58,641 bases of DNA, from positions 1-58,641 of the forward strand of contig JABSOZ010000025.1 of the NCBI GenBank assembly GCA_013215295.1, written 5' to 3'. Position 1 is the stretch's first letter, and every line of letters starts with the position of its first letter. Origin of the DNA: Colwellia sp. (GTDB lineage: Bacteria > Pseudomonadota > Gammaproteobacteria > Enterobacterales > Alteromonadaceae). The notes beneath the pieces are model-generated. The model saw only the letters and a program-made list of their open reading frames with translations. It searched no databases and was not told the origin of the DNA. Below are positions 41,430 through 50,555 of the stretch, one piece after another. The position numbers and the translations under genes are program-made.

Positions 41430-43871
41430 TTAACGAATAATACTTTGTAATACTTCAATGTCTACCAGTTGAGTGACAGACGATTTTAGTAACCCTAAAG
41501 TACTACTATCAACGAGTTTACCTTCTTCATCTTTATTCATATAACCTTGTTCAATCATGGCATTGATTAAGGTCCCTTGCGCTTTTTTATCGACAAACTC
41601 AGGGGCATTAATATCATTTAATACCGATAAACGTTGGGCAATAGCCACGACTTTATCTTCAAGGTCATTTTTAGTGATGGGTGAAAAACGATTAATCAAT
41701 GAACATATAATGGTAAAACGTTGCACGGTTTCATTAACACATTCGCCGAGTAATCGAATATTACTATTAAGCTCGCCGTCATTGACGACACTGAAAAATC
41801 CCGCTTTACTTTGTGTAATAAGACCATCGTTCAGTAAAAGGTCGATGACTTTTTCGGTTTGTTGACTGACTTCACTTTCGTTCTGCCAGAGAAATAAATC
41901 GGTTTTTACTAAGCTAATGATTCGCTGAACTTGTTCTAATAATGTGTCGAGATTAATTTTGCTATGACGGTCTAATAAACGACAAATAAGTGCAGGCAAT
42001 ATATAGCTATGCAAAATATTATTGCGGTAATAGCGCATTTCTAATGTTGCTTTTTCAGACAAAGAAATGATATCGCCATAACTATCGTGGTTAACGGTGA
42101 CTTTATTTAACCCAATAACATCATCAAGGAGTTGCTGACCATTTTCACTTGGGATGGTGAGTTGCGCACTATAAGGAGCGTTGCGTTGTAGTTTTAAAAA
42201 GAAATCAAGTTGGTTGATTAATTCAGTTTTAGCGAGCGCTTTATTTTTACAAGCATGAAGAATAAGCGCGACTAAAGCGGTACCGTTAATGGCGGCACTT
42301 TTATTGATATGCGTCATCACTTGATTAGCCAATACATTAACGCTGGGTGTTAACCACGTCGGTTTTTGAGGGTCAATGGGGTCAATATCTTTTTTCCAAT
42401 CAGGTACTTGCTTATTCAGGAACTGATTAATATTAATGGGTTCACCAAAATTTACGTAACCTTTACCGTAGTTTCGTAAATTTTTAATGGCTTTAAGTAC
42501 ACCAAAGATAGATTCGTTCTTCTTTTTACTGCCACTTAATTCTTTGTGATAAGTACCAACTTCCATGACATGTTCGTAACCTAAATAGACAGGTACTAGC
42601 GTTAATGGACGATCTATACCTCTGAGTAAGCTTTGTATTGTCATGGCAAGCATGCCGGTTTTTGGGGGTAATAAACGGCCTGTTCTACTTCTTCCTCCCT
42701 CAGAATAATATTTAACCGAATAACCACGTTCGAATAACAAGCCTAAATATTCTCTAAAAATGGTGGAATATAAGCGGTTTCCCTTAAAACTACGACGGAT
42801 GAAAAAAGCGCCAGCTTTACGAAATATCGCGCCTGCAGGCCAAAAACTTAAGTTAATGCCTGCTGCTATTCTAGGTGTAACTAAGCCTTCTTGGAAAATG
42901 ACATAAGTCAGTAATAAGTAGTCCATATGACTGCGATGGCAGGGTACATAAATAATTTCATGACCTTCTTGAGCGAGATCACGTAACACTTTCGCATTGT
43001 TTATGTTGATGCCGCTATATAAACGATTCCAAAGCCAATTCAATATACGGGCACCTAAGCGCACCATTGAGTCACGATAATCACCAGCGATTTCATCCAT
43101 GATGGCAAGTGCTTGTTTTTTTACTTCATATTCACTTATTGATTTGCTTTTTGCTTCGTCGCTGATTAAGCGTTTTATTGAAGGGTTAGTCATCAGTGTG
43201 GCAAACATTTGTTGGCGGTGCATCAGTCTTGGGCCAGTCACTGCAATCGTTTGTCGGTAAAAATGGAAGCGAGCAATGCGTATTAGCTTTTGTGCGCTTG
43301 CGGGTGTTGTGCCATGTTTATCGGCCATTAAACGGAAAGAAATGGCTTCGCTAAAGCGTACGATGGAGTTACGGCCTAAAAATAAAACAATGAAAAATTT
43401 ACGTAACCAAGAGGGGGATTCTTGATCTGCTAAAACGGTACCAATATTGGCGTTGTTGTGCTCTTTTGTCGGCGTTCGACCCCAAATAACGTGAGCAGGG
43501 ATCAACTGTGCATTTAATGATTCGTCTATGCTGTGTTGTTTTAATAATTCAAACCCTTGAGTAATCGCTTCGGTGGTACTTGCTTTTCGCCAGCGAAATA
43601 AAGGGGTGGGTTTTTCCAAACATAATAAACGCGAAAAACTTTTGCTGTTAATTGTTACTGGACTTAGCGGATCGGGAAGATTTAAGGTTTTACATGCCTT
43701 ACGTAATGCTAACAAATCACTGGCAGATTGATGACGAATTACATAAAACTGTGGCTGTTCTGGCTTCACTTCTTCTGACTCTAAATAATTAACAGGGACA
43801 ATTTTACTGTGAACGAGGAGTTTTATAGGGAAACGTAATAGGAAATAGAATAATGAACGTATGGCTGGCAT
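41430..43871 (-). CDS. plsB: Glycerol-3-phosphate 1-O-acyltransferase
   Basis: An 813-residue membrane-associated acyltransferase that makes lysophosphatidic acid, the first step of phospholipid synthesis. Catalytic block I is VPCHRSHMDYLLLTYVI (His near 312), followed by FFIRRSFKGNRLYS (block II), YSEGGRSRTGRLLPPK (block III) and LVPVYLGYEHVMEVGTY (block IV). Length and order match E. coli PlsB (807). It is convergent with ubiCA, as in E. coli. Confidence 0.97.
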   Translation of the reverse strand: MPAIRSLFYFLLRFPIKLLVHSKIVPVNYLESEEVKPEQPQFYVIRHQSASDLLALRKACKTLNLPDPLSPVTINSKSFSRLLCLEKPTPLFRWRKASTTEAITQGFELLKQHSIDESLNAQLIPAHVIWGRTPTKEHNNANIGTVLADQESPSWLRKFFIVLFLGRNSIVRFSEAISFRLMADKHGTTPASAQKLIRIARFHFYRQTIAVTGPRLMHRQQMFATLMTNPSIKRLISDEAKSKSISEYEVKKQALAIMDEIAGDYRDSMVRLGARILNWLWNRLYSGININNAKVLRDLAQEGHEIIYVPCHRSHMDYLLLTYVIFQEGLVTPRIAAGINLSFWPAGAIFRKAGAFFIRRSFKGNRLYSTIFREYLGLLFERGYSVKYYSEGGRSRTGRLLPPKTGMLAMTIQSLLRGIDRPLTLVPVYLGYEHVMEVGTYHKELSGSKKKNESIFGVLKAIKNLRNYGKGYVNFGEPININQFLNKQVPDWKKDIDPIDPQKPTWLTPSVNVLANQVMTHINKSAAINGTALVALILHACKNKALAKTELINQLDFFLKLQRNAPYSAQLTIPSENGQQLLDDVIGLNKVTVNHDSYGDIISLSEKATLEMRYYRNNILHSYILPALICRLLDRHSKINLDTLLEQVQRIISLVKTDLFLWQNESEVSQQTEKVIDLLLNDGLITQSKAGFFSVVNDGELNSNIRLLGECVNETVQRFTIICSLINRFSPITKNDLEDKVVAIAQRLSVLNDINAPEFVDKKAQGTLINAMIEQGYMNKDEEGKLVDSSTLGLLKSSVTQLVDIEVLQSIIR

Positions 43872-44264
43872 CGTGTTTTTTTCTCTGAATTATTATACTT
43901 CTTACCCATCACACTTCAATATACAGATTTCAGCAAGTAGAGAAAGGGTTAGCTACAAGGTATTGATTGAAGAGAATAGTTGTTCTATTGTCGAAACCAA
44001 TAACGCAGAAGGTGACCCTTTATCGACTTGCCCAAAGGGAGCTAAGCTGAAAAATCAGTCCAGCGTTGCAATACTCGATAAGGGAATAACCATTCTCTTC
44101 GCATCGCGCCTTGATCTGACTTTTTAGCTTAGCTCTGAAACTTCATATTGAGGTATGATGGGTAAAGTCATGTTTTTAATCTTCACTTTATTGTAGCATG
44201 TTGCATCTGGTTTGTCGTAATGGCAGCCATTACGCACATATTTCATTCCTTATTGGGTAATATA
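43872..44264. other. Intergenic region upstream of plsB and the NYN gene
   Basis: 393 bases between divergent genes. It contains a 95-base MITE-like element (44040-44134) and presumably both promoters. A frame of 88 codons crosses it, but it reads through the element and has no ribosome site or family signature, so it is not called. Confidence 0.5.
44040..44134. mobile_element. 95-bp MITE-like element with terminal inverted repeats
   Basis: The left end AGCTAAGCTGAAAAATCAG (44040-44058) and the right end CTGACTTTTTAGCTTAGCT (44116-44134) are inverted copies matching at 17 of 19 positions. The 57-base interior (CAGCGTTGCAATACTCGATA and following) is more GC-rich than its surroundings and non-coding. 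No clear target-site duplication was found. Alteromonadales genomes carry similar dispersed elements as far as I recall. Confidence 0.55.
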
Positions 44265-44750
44265 ATGACATCAGAACTGAAAAGAATTGCTATTTTTGTT
44301 GACGTACAAAATATTTATTACACGACCCGTGATAGCTTTCAAAGGCAGTTTAACTATCGTAAGTTTTGGCAACAAATTAATGAGCAAGGCGATATTATTA
44401 TCGCTAATGCTTATGCTATTCAGCGAAGTGATGATGCACAGCATAAATTCCAAAAAGCGTTGAAGCACATAGGGTTTGATGTGAAATTAAAGCCTTTTAT
44501 CCAACGTCGAGATGGTTCCGCCAAAGGAGATTGGGATGTCGGGATCACCATTGATATCATGGAAAGTGCGCCACATGTTGATACGGTAATATTATTATCT
44601 GGCGATGGTGATTTTGATTTGTTACTCAAAAAAGTTAAAGAGCGTTATGGTGTCAAAACACATGTTTATGGCGTATCTGCATTAACCGCTAAGTCGTTAA
44701 TTAATGCGGCAGATGATTATTTCCCCATTGATGATTGGTTGTTAATGTAA
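44265..44750 (+). CDS. NYN domain protein (LabA/DUF88-like, PIN-fold nuclease)
   Basis: About 161 residues from MTSELKRIAIFVDVQNIYY. The frame is open from 44220, but homologues start here. Conserved acidic residues of the NYN/PIN active site are visible: FVDVQN, the Asp in KGDWDVGITID, and LLSGDGDFDLLL. A basic RRDGS segment lies between. The family is thought to be metal-dependent RNases. No toxin-antitoxin partner is adjacent. The ribosome site is weak (GGGT). Confidence 0.85.
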   Translation: MTSELKRIAIFVDVQNIYYTTRDSFQRQFNYRKFWQQINEQGDIIIANAYAIQRSDDAQHKFQKALKHIGFDVKLKPFIQRRDGSAKGDWDVGITIDIMESAPHVDTVILLSGDGDFDLLLKKVKERYGVKTHVYGVSALTAKSLINAADDYFPIDDWLLM

Positions 44751-45113
44751 ATCATCAATAAACTTATCTTAACGACCATTTATACCAATTCCATTAAGTT
44801 AGTTCCCACTTGGGCATTATGTGCGAATATAATGCCACCAATGTTTTTGCGAAATCCCCCAAAATACTCCATCATTTATTCGTCAGTAATATTAAGTTTA
44901 TGGCTTTTTTATCATCATCCTGTGGGCAAAGCACCCACAGTGAATATATAAACGATTTGCTGTGACCAAGTTGCATTAACTTGATTTTATAGTGAAAATT
45001 TCACCATTTTGGTTTTATCATTAAAAAAACAAAAGATTTTTGACTTGGGTGTAATAAATCCTTACGTCAAACCACTAACTAAGCACAACCAATCAATAGA
45101 GAACAGGGTTTAC
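44751..45113. other. Intergenic region upstream of the first ECF sigma gene
   Basis: 363 bases. There is a hairpin CTGTGGG/CCCACAG (44920-44940) that may end the NYN transcript and a short palindrome GTGAAAATTTCAC at 44992-45004, about 110 bases before the sigma start. An ATACCAATTCCATTAAGTTA segment (44782-44801) resembles dispersed repeats of this order (from memory). No extra gene is supported. Confidence 0.4.
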
Positions 45114-45602
45114 ATGGGAAGCGATTTTTATCAGCTATATATACTGCCTTATGCGGGGATCATTATTAAAATTTGCCGAGCTTATACGAATAGTCAGGAA
45201 GATTTTGAAGATTACTATCAAGAGGTTTGCTTACAAATTTGGCGTAGCAAAGACAACTTCAATAAAGAAAGTGAATGGTCAACGTGGATATATCGTATTT
45301 CGCTTAATGTGTGTTTAACCTATTTGAAGCGACGAAAAAGTGGCAATAAAGAGATAGTTTCAGACGCATTACCAGAGGAAGCAATTGATGACAGTAAGGC
45401 ATTTATTAGCGATGATATTAATGAATTATACAATGCTATCAAACATTTGTCTGAAACCGACAGGGCTATCATTCTACTTTATCTCGAAGAAAAAACGTAT
45501 GAAGAGATAGCAGAAATTATAGGTAGTAATATAAATAATATTGGTGTTCGCATAAAGCGCATCAAAGACAGACTCAATAAAATTATTAAGCTCAAGGATT
45601 AA
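45114..45602 (+). CDS. ECF-type sigma-70 factor (with membrane partner)
   Basis: About 162 residues from MGSDFYQLYILPYAG (AGGG six bases upstream). The frame is open to 45009 but the extra part looks non-coding. Region 2 is DFEDYYQEVCLQIWRSKDNF followed by WSTWIYRISLNVCLTYLKRRK. Region 4 is LSETDRAIILLYLEEKTYEEIAEIIGSNINNIGVRIKRIKDRL. It lacks sigma regions 1 and 3, as in ECF factors. The next gene, 3 bases on, encodes a four-helix membrane protein that is the likely anti-sigma or signal partner. The low-complexity, Ile/Lys-rich style recalls Bacteroidetes ECF factors (impression only). Confidence 0.88.
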   Translation: MGSDFYQLYILPYAGIIIKICRAYTNSQEDFEDYYQEVCLQIWRSKDNFNKESEWSTWIYRISLNVCLTYLKRRKSGNKEIVSDALPEEAIDDSKAFISDDINELYNAIKHLSETDRAIILLYLEEKTYEEIAEIIGSNINNIGVRIKRIKDRLNKIIKLKD

Positions 45603-45605
45603 TAC

Positions 45606-46247
45606 ATGACAAAATCAATAGAAACCATGTGGAAAGACGGCTTTGTTAACGAGGCGAATTTAACTGCCCCTAAAATTAATGATTTATATAACCGTAAGTC
45701 AGAAAATATTGTTGATAAACTGAAGAACATGTTCGATATAAATATAAAAGCCATCATGGTGGGGTGTGTGATTATGTTTGTGATGATGTCTCTCATTGGA
45801 GCGCCATTTTTAGGTTTATACATATGCGTCTTACTTTTACCACTTATTATTATTGCCAAAAAAGAGCTGAAAAAAACAGTTAATTTGTCTAAAGGGCAAA
45901 GTAGTTATGATTACCTGATGAGTTTTAATACCTGGCTTCAAAGTTCAATTGATACGTATGCTGGTTATTACAAAATATTTTATCCGCTGTTCTTTCTTGG
46001 TATGGCTGTTCAAGCGGTTGTTAGTAAAATCGGTGGAAAGTTGATTGCAATGCTCGTCGAAAAGATACCTACTGATATCATACTATTTGGCCTACCTTAT
46101 TATTTGATCGTGGCTATTGCTATCGTAATACTGTTTTTTGCGCGCTACGCAGAGGCAATTTATCACTGGGATTTGAGCATCGTTTATGGTCGCCAGTTTA
46201 AAAAATTAGAAGAATTGATTGCAGATATGGAAGAATTGAGAAAGTAA
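45606..46247 (+). CDS. Four-helix membrane protein paired with ECF sigma factor
   Basis: 213 residues. A soluble N-terminus of about 45 residues (MTKSIETMWKDGFVNEANLTAPKINDLYNRKS...) is followed by two helices (about 50-85), a linker with LMSFNTWLQSSIDTYAGYY, two more helices (about 120-145 and 160-180) and a cytoplasmic acidic tail (FKKLEELIADMEELRK). There is no zinc-binding anti-sigma motif. It starts 3 bases after the sigma stop, so it is a co-expressed partner. Sequestering the sigma factor at the membrane is the simplest role, but this is inferred from position. Confidence 0.75.
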   Translation: MTKSIETMWKDGFVNEANLTAPKINDLYNRKSENIVDKLKNMFDINIKAIMVGCVIMFVMMSLIGAPFLGLYICVLLLPLIIIAKKELKKTVNLSKGQSSYDYLMSFNTWLQSSIDTYAGYYKIFYPLFFLGMAVQAVVSKIGGKLIAMLVEKIPTDIILFGLPYYLIVAIAIVILFFARYAEAIYHWDLSIVYGRQFKKLEELIADMEELRK

Positions 46248-46425
46248 TACCAAGTCCAGTATAACAACGGGTGACCATGCTCTTTTGAAAGTCGCTGCCG
46301 TTTCATTTTATCTTTGGCGTTAGCGAGTATGATAAGTTAACGAACATTAGCAGGGGGATAAATTTCCATTTTTCCATAAAGTTGTGAGATAGTGTCTTTA
46401 TTATAAAAAAGAGATTGAAAACATA

Positions 46426-47427
46426 ATGAAATTTTTGACTGTACTGATGGTTTCTCTATGCGCAATAGCCTGTAGCCAACAAGAAGTTTATAACTCAGCG
46501 GCTGTTAGCAAAGTTAATCACAGCAAATCCCCTATAGAAGCTGCTGCATTGTCATATGATGGTCAGTTAAATGTTGTGGTGAATACTGACAGTGTATGTC
46601 TTTGGCAAAATAAGCAGCCAGCGAGTACGCCGAAGTGTTTGTCAGCCGCACATGCACAACATATTGAAATAGCTCACATCAGTAAGAACAATCAGTTTCT
46701 ATATCTTTCTAATAGAGTATCTGTAAAGAAGTATGCAATTAATAACTTACAGGTAATAGGTGAGTGGCAAGTTGCGGATAATATTATTAATGATATTTCG
46801 ACTTCAAAGAATGGTCGAACACTGCTTTTAGGATTTCGCAGTGGTAAAGCCAGTATTATTGATACTCAAACAAATAAAGTGACAACATTTCAAAAACATC
46901 GATTAGATATAAATGCGGTGAGTTTGTCTGAAAATGGTCAAGTTGCTTTTACGGGCTCAAGTGATAAAAAAGCGCAACTGTGGAATACCTCAAACGGCGA
47001 AACCGTGTTTGAATTTGGCCATGCTAGCCGAGTTAATCATGTAGACATTAGTGCAGATGGTTTGGTTGGTTTTAGTATTGATGCCGTTAAGGACCGGAAA
47101 TTTTGGGATTTGAAAACAGGAAAACTCATTGCAGATTTAGACACCTATTTAAAATTTTTAGAAGTCAATGATTCAGTATTCTCTGATGATAAACGGGTAT
47201 TTTTAACAGGTTCACCAAGGCGAGTTCTACAATTATGGCGAGTTGTTGACGGCGCATTGATTGGCCAGTGGGAATCAACAGCGGAATACGGTAGAGCATC
47301 AGTATTAAGTGTGGCAATGAATGAAGGTAATAATAAATCTATAGCAAATGCTAAAAGCGTTAAATCTATTGTTGCTACTAATAGCGATGGTGTTGTAGAG
47401 CAGTGGGATTTTTCTGAATTTGAATAG
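46426..47427 (+). CDS. WD40-repeat lipoprotein (first copy)
   Basis: 333 residues with a lipoprotein signal ending AIAC (Cys16). The rest is a beta-propeller with weak WD40 repeats, e.g. INAVSLSENGQVAFTGSSDKKAQLWNTSNGETV and VNHVDISADGLVGFSIDAVKDRKFWDLKTGKLI. It is membrane-anchored and probably a protein-binding scaffold; no enzyme motif. A second WD40 lipoprotein of similar length lies 6.6 kb away on the opposite strand. It follows the ECF sigma pair by 178 bases and may or may not be in its regulon. Confidence 0.82.
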   Translation: MKFLTVLMVSLCAIACSQQEVYNSAAVSKVNHSKSPIEAAALSYDGQLNVVVNTDSVCLWQNKQPASTPKCLSAAHAQHIEIAHISKNNQFLYLSNRVSVKKYAINNLQVIGEWQVADNIINDISTSKNGRTLLLGFRSGKASIIDTQTNKVTTFQKHRLDINAVSLSENGQVAFTGSSDKKAQLWNTSNGETVFEFGHASRVNHVDISADGLVGFSIDAVKDRKFWDLKTGKLIADLDTYLKFLEVNDSVFSDDKRVFLTGSPRRVLQLWRVVDGALIGQWESTAEYGRASVLSVAMNEGNNKSIANAKSVKSIVATNSDGVVEQWDFSEFE

Positions 47428-47495
47428 TCTAAAAATTTATTTAGCGGAAAATCACTTCATGAGTTTAAGTGTTTGCTCTCACTTTAACGCGGGCA

Positions 47496-48029
47496 TCAAG
47501 TAATTATTTCTTGAAGATGATTATATAAGTGCATGACATGTGCCGCTTCATATTCATCTTTTGTTAATTCACCATAAGCAAAGTGCGGTGCAAGTTTTCC
47601 TTGATAGTTATCGAAGTCAATCAAGGCTTTTTTTAAACGATTGAGCGCTATTATAATCTCTACATTTTTATCCAGTATTGGCGCGCCTGGAATGGCTTCA
47701 TTTAACGCATGAGTCATCTTGCCTTTAGACGAAAATACCGAGAATGCTAGTTTACCTATGGTGCTCTTAAAAAGGTTCGATTTATGTTCTGGAAAATGGG
47801 ACATTGAATATTCGACACTTTGTGCGCAATGTACAAATATTTGAGCGGGATCCCATTCGCCTAAATTAATCATGTTTTCATTAAATAAGGCATCGAGATT
47901 TTTTAGAGCGAGGTCTATCGTAAGATTATTTTTATCGTATTCATCAATGATTAAAAATGTTCCAGCACCTATACCTATAATAGCCGCTCCACTTGCCAGT
48001 GAAGCTTTAAAAAACTGTCTACGTTTCAT
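47496..48029 (-). CDS. Tat-targeted DUF1569 protein
   Basis: 177 residues. The N-terminus MKRRQFFKASLASGAAIIGIGAG has the paired Arg and hydrophobic stretch of a twin-arginine signal, implying folding or cofactor binding before export. The body (EWDPAQIFVHCAQSVEYSM, HFPEHKS, KGKMTHALNEAIPGAP, PHFAYGELTKDEYEAAHVMHLYNHL) matches DUF1569, a DinB-like four-helix family with conserved His residues that may bind metal. Function is unknown. It is convergent with the WD40 gene. Confidence 0.8.
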   Translation of the reverse strand: MKRRQFFKASLASGAAIIGIGAGTFLIIDEYDKNNLTIDLALKNLDALFNENMINLGEWDPAQIFVHCAQSVEYSMSHFPEHKSNLFKSTIGKLAFSVFSSKGKMTHALNEAIPGAPILDKNVEIIIALNRLKKALIDFDNYQGKLAPHFAYGELTKDEYEAAHVMHLYNHLQEIIT

Positions 48030-48084
48030 GCTATTTCCTTCAAAGCTTAGGTTTTATTCATTTTATCAACGCGATGAATAAATA

Positions 48085-48633
48085 TTAAAATCGGTAACTA
48101 ATGCCGGTATTAAACCCTCTAATATCTATATTGTTTCCCAAGTTCAATACTTCGTAACCGGCTTTCATACCTATGCCATTATCAAATTCATACATCCAAC
48201 CAAAAGAGAAACCCAAGTCACTGCCATCTTCATTATACATAACTTCATTATCGTCAATGATATCGTAATCATATTGCAGCGCATTTACTTTCAAATATAA
48301 AGAATTGCGTGTAGATAACGGAAAGTTTATTACGGCAGAAATCATAAAAGCACTGTAATCAATTTTAGAGTCAGTCAATAGATCCAATATTATTCCATCG
48401 GCTTTACTACTATCTCCTTTCAAATAGCCAAGACCAATTGAAATGTGTTCTGCTATCTTGTATTCATACGAATAAGAATAGTGCGATGTGAATAGATCAT
48501 TCAAATCAGATGTCTCTTCAGCCGAAGAGTTATCGATATCTGAATAGCTATATTCAAGACCTACTTTATGAGGGGTTTCACTCGCAAGTGTTATAGAACT
48601 GATAAAAAAGCTTAAAATAAGTATGCGTAACAT
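48085..48633 (-). CDS. Small outer-membrane beta-barrel protein
   Basis: 182 residues with a Sec signal (1-17, ending LAS). Alternating aromatic/polar strands (YSYEYKIAEHISIGLGYLKG, NSLYLKVNALQYDYDI, LGFSFGWMYEFDNGIGMKAGYEV) and a C-terminal phenylalanine (GISYRF) indicate an eight-strand OmpA/OmpX-like barrel inserted by the Bam complex. The ligand is unknown. It lies 55 bases upstream of the DUF1569 gene on the same strand; an operon is possible. Confidence 0.8.
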   Translation of the reverse strand: MLRILILSFFISSITLASETPHKVGLEYSYSDIDNSSAEETSDLNDLFTSHYSYSYEYKIAEHISIGLGYLKGDSSKADGIILDLLTDSKIDYSAFMISAVINFPLSTRNSLYLKVNALQYDYDIIDDNEVMYNEDGSDLGFSFGWMYEFDNGIGMKAGYEVLNLGNNIDIRGFNTGISYRF

Positions 48634-48818
48634 TTTGTATCCCTACAAATTAAGTAACTGACAATTTGGGCACATAATACCGCAGCCTTTGTTAATGTAA
48701 AGTTGAAATAGTAAGAAAAATGTAACAATTAGCGTGTAAATATCATGCCATAGCAATAAATCTTGGATGTGTCTGAATCCGGTTAAGCCACTTTTTAATC
48801 GCAGGATATTCTAATAGG

Positions 48819-49286
48819 TTAAAGCTGTTTAATCATATGAAGAGTCTCAGATTCAAATCCTTGTTTTTGATAGAAGTTATGCGCTCCTTTATTTTGAGCG
48901 AAAACCTCTAAGTGTAATAAACGATAACCTAACCCTTTCGCCCATAGTTCAACTGAATTCATCAGCGTTTTTCCAATGCCCAGTCCTTGTGCATTTGGAG
49001 ATACAGCCAATAGTGGCACTGTTCCGCATGTTTCACCTGAAATACTGTCGATGTGTGAGCGAGCATGAATAAAACCTAATGGGACTGAATCTTTTTCTGC
49101 GATGAGCGTTGTGTGAGGCACTGGTGTTTGAATGAGCATTGCTGAAATATAGTCATCCTGCATTTTTTGTATAACTTCATCACTGTGCCATTTTAGCTCT
49201 GCGACTTCAGCAAGGCGTGGTGATAATTGGAAAATGAAAGATCGATCACTTTCAAGGGCTGCCCTAATAATTATATTGTTTGTCAT
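48819..49286 (-). CDS. GNAT family N-acetyltransferase
   Basis: 155 residues. The acetyl-CoA site reads LAVSPNAQGLGIGKTLMNSVELWAK (Q/RxxGxG/A), preceded by the beta4 strand LGFIHARSH and followed by LLHLEVFAQNKGAHNFYQKQGFE. It transfers acetyl from acetyl-CoA to an amine; the substrate cannot be told. Single gene. Confidence 0.88.
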   Translation of the reverse strand: MTNNIIIRAALESDRSFIFQLSPRLAEVAELKWHSDEVIQKMQDDYISAMLIQTPVPHTTLIAEKDSVPLGFIHARSHIDSISGETCGTVPLLAVSPNAQGLGIGKTLMNSVELWAKGLGYRLLHLEVFAQNKGAHNFYQKQGFESETLHMIKQL

Positions 49287-49383
49287 ATTATGTTTACTTG
49301 TTGTGATAAATAAAATTGAAGAGCATCCAACACTTTACAATATATAAGAAAAAACTCGAGATATGTATAAGGTGTTGTCTGTC

Positions 49384-49650
49384 TTATTGTTCAATCTTAA
49401 ATACTTTCCGGATTGAAAATGAGACTGATAATGAAATTAACATGCCCATAAAAAAATAGATTGCGATTAAAAAATTTCCTAGCTCTGATACTTTTACCTC
49501 GCCATTTTCTAATAAGCATTCACCTTTGTTGTAATTGAAACTACCGTTGTTCTCTAGGCATTGTTCTACTAGCAATAAATCATTGACGAACCAAATAGCG
49601 ATAAAACTAACAATGACGCCAATAAACAGTGGAATGGAGTTTTTTTTCAT
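49384..49650 (-). CDS. Small two-helix membrane protein
   Basis: 88 residues with transmembrane helices at about 7-27 and 60-80. The loop between them holds two Cys (EQCLENNGSFNYNKGECLLENGEV) that could form a periplasmic disulfide, and a positively charged C-terminus. I recognise no family. The C-x14-C loop recurs in small envelope proteins, but no role can be assigned. Confidence 0.6.
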   Translation of the reverse strand: MKKNSIPLFIGVIVSFIAIWFVNDLLLVEQCLENNGSFNYNKGECLLENGEVKVSELGNFLIAIYFFMGMLISLSVSFSIRKVFKIEQ

Positions 49651-49884
49651 ACGTTCCTACAAAATAGCCGCTACTATAGAACTTTCGCAATGAAAATCAC
49701 TCTATAATATTTTATTCAATAGGCATTAATATCCCATAATTTCAATGCTTGATAAACCACGAATGTTACTTTTTCTTCAGACTTTGCTCCGACTCGTTAT
49801 TCTGAGCAATATGACACCAATAAATTATTGGAACATTTAATAAAATAAGTTAACCCCTTTTTCTTTTTATAAACGTTTTATAAG

Positions 49885-49910
49885 TACAAGCACTTATTTT
49901 ATCGCTTGTA
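49885..49910. repeat. Inverted repeat before the TonB/ECF operon
   Basis: TACAAGC (49885-49891) and GCTTGTA (49904-49910), spacer 12, followed within four bases by TTTTTT. It is 34 bases upstream of the TonB start. It could be an attenuator-like terminator in the leader or an operator. Confidence 0.35.
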
Positions 49911-49943
49911 TTGGTTTTTTGTTTATTAAATAAAGGAATAAAT

Positions 49944-50552
49944 ATGGCTAAATTATTATCTTATATCAGCTTATCTGTGATCATTACTTTTGGTTTGTTT
50001 GCTTTTATGGCGTCTTTAATTAGTAGCGACAGTGTTAATGTTACAACGCCGTTGCCACCCGTTGTTATTGAAGTGGCACGAGCGCCAGAAGACTCAAAAG
50101 TACAACATATTGAAAAAGTAAAACTTGATCCGCCGCCAAAACCTGAAGTTATGCCAAAGAGTGATGTTACGCCTGTTGTTGCAAATGACGCCCTCGCTTT
50201 AACCTATCAGTCAGTGCCAATTTCATTCACAGGAAAAGGCACCACGTTTAAACAATATGAAGGCATGGGTGATAAAGAGGCCCGCCCTATAGTACGTGTA
50301 AATCCTAAGTATCCAATGGACGCAATGAGAAAAGGTACTGAAGGTTGGGTGATATTATCTTTTGATATCAATAAAGTGGGGAAAGTGGTTAATATTTCAG
50401 TTATTGACTCTCAACCTAAGCGTATTTTTGATAAAGCGGCAAGACATGCTTTAAGAAAGTGGAAATATCAGGCAAAATCAGTTGATGGACAAGCGGTATA
50501 TCAAAAAGCGCGTACCGTACAATTAGATTTTTCTATGGAACAACAAAGTTAG
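49944..50552 (+). CDS. TonB family protein, first gene of the TonB/ECF module
   Basis: About 202 residues from MAKLLSYISLSVIITF, with AGGA 8 bases upstream; the frame is open from 49911. One N-terminal anchor helix (about 5-27), a Pro-rich spacer (KLDPPPKPEVMPKSDV) and a C-terminal TonB domain (about 120-198: RVNPKYPMDAMRKGTEGWVILSFDINKVGKV, then ARHALRKWKYQAKSVDG). TonB passes proton-motive energy to outer-membrane receptors. No exbB, exbD or receptor gene is adjacent. The next gene is an ECF sigma factor, which suggests signalling rather than bulk transport. Confidence 0.88.
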   Translation: MAKLLSYISLSVIITFGLFAFMASLISSDSVNVTTPLPPVVIEVARAPEDSKVQHIEKVKLDPPPKPEVMPKSDVTPVVANDALALTYQSVPISFTGKGTTFKQYEGMGDKEARPIVRVNPKYPMDAMRKGTEGWVILSFDINKVGKVVNISVIDSQPKRIFDKAARHALRKWKYQAKSVDGQAVYQKARTVQLDFSMEQQS

Positions 50553-50555
50553 GAT

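Noticed and set aside
43861-44127. Plus-strand 88-codon frame overlapping the plsB start
   Set aside because: It begins inside plsB on the opposite strand, reads through the MITE-like element, and has no ribosome site or recognisable domain.
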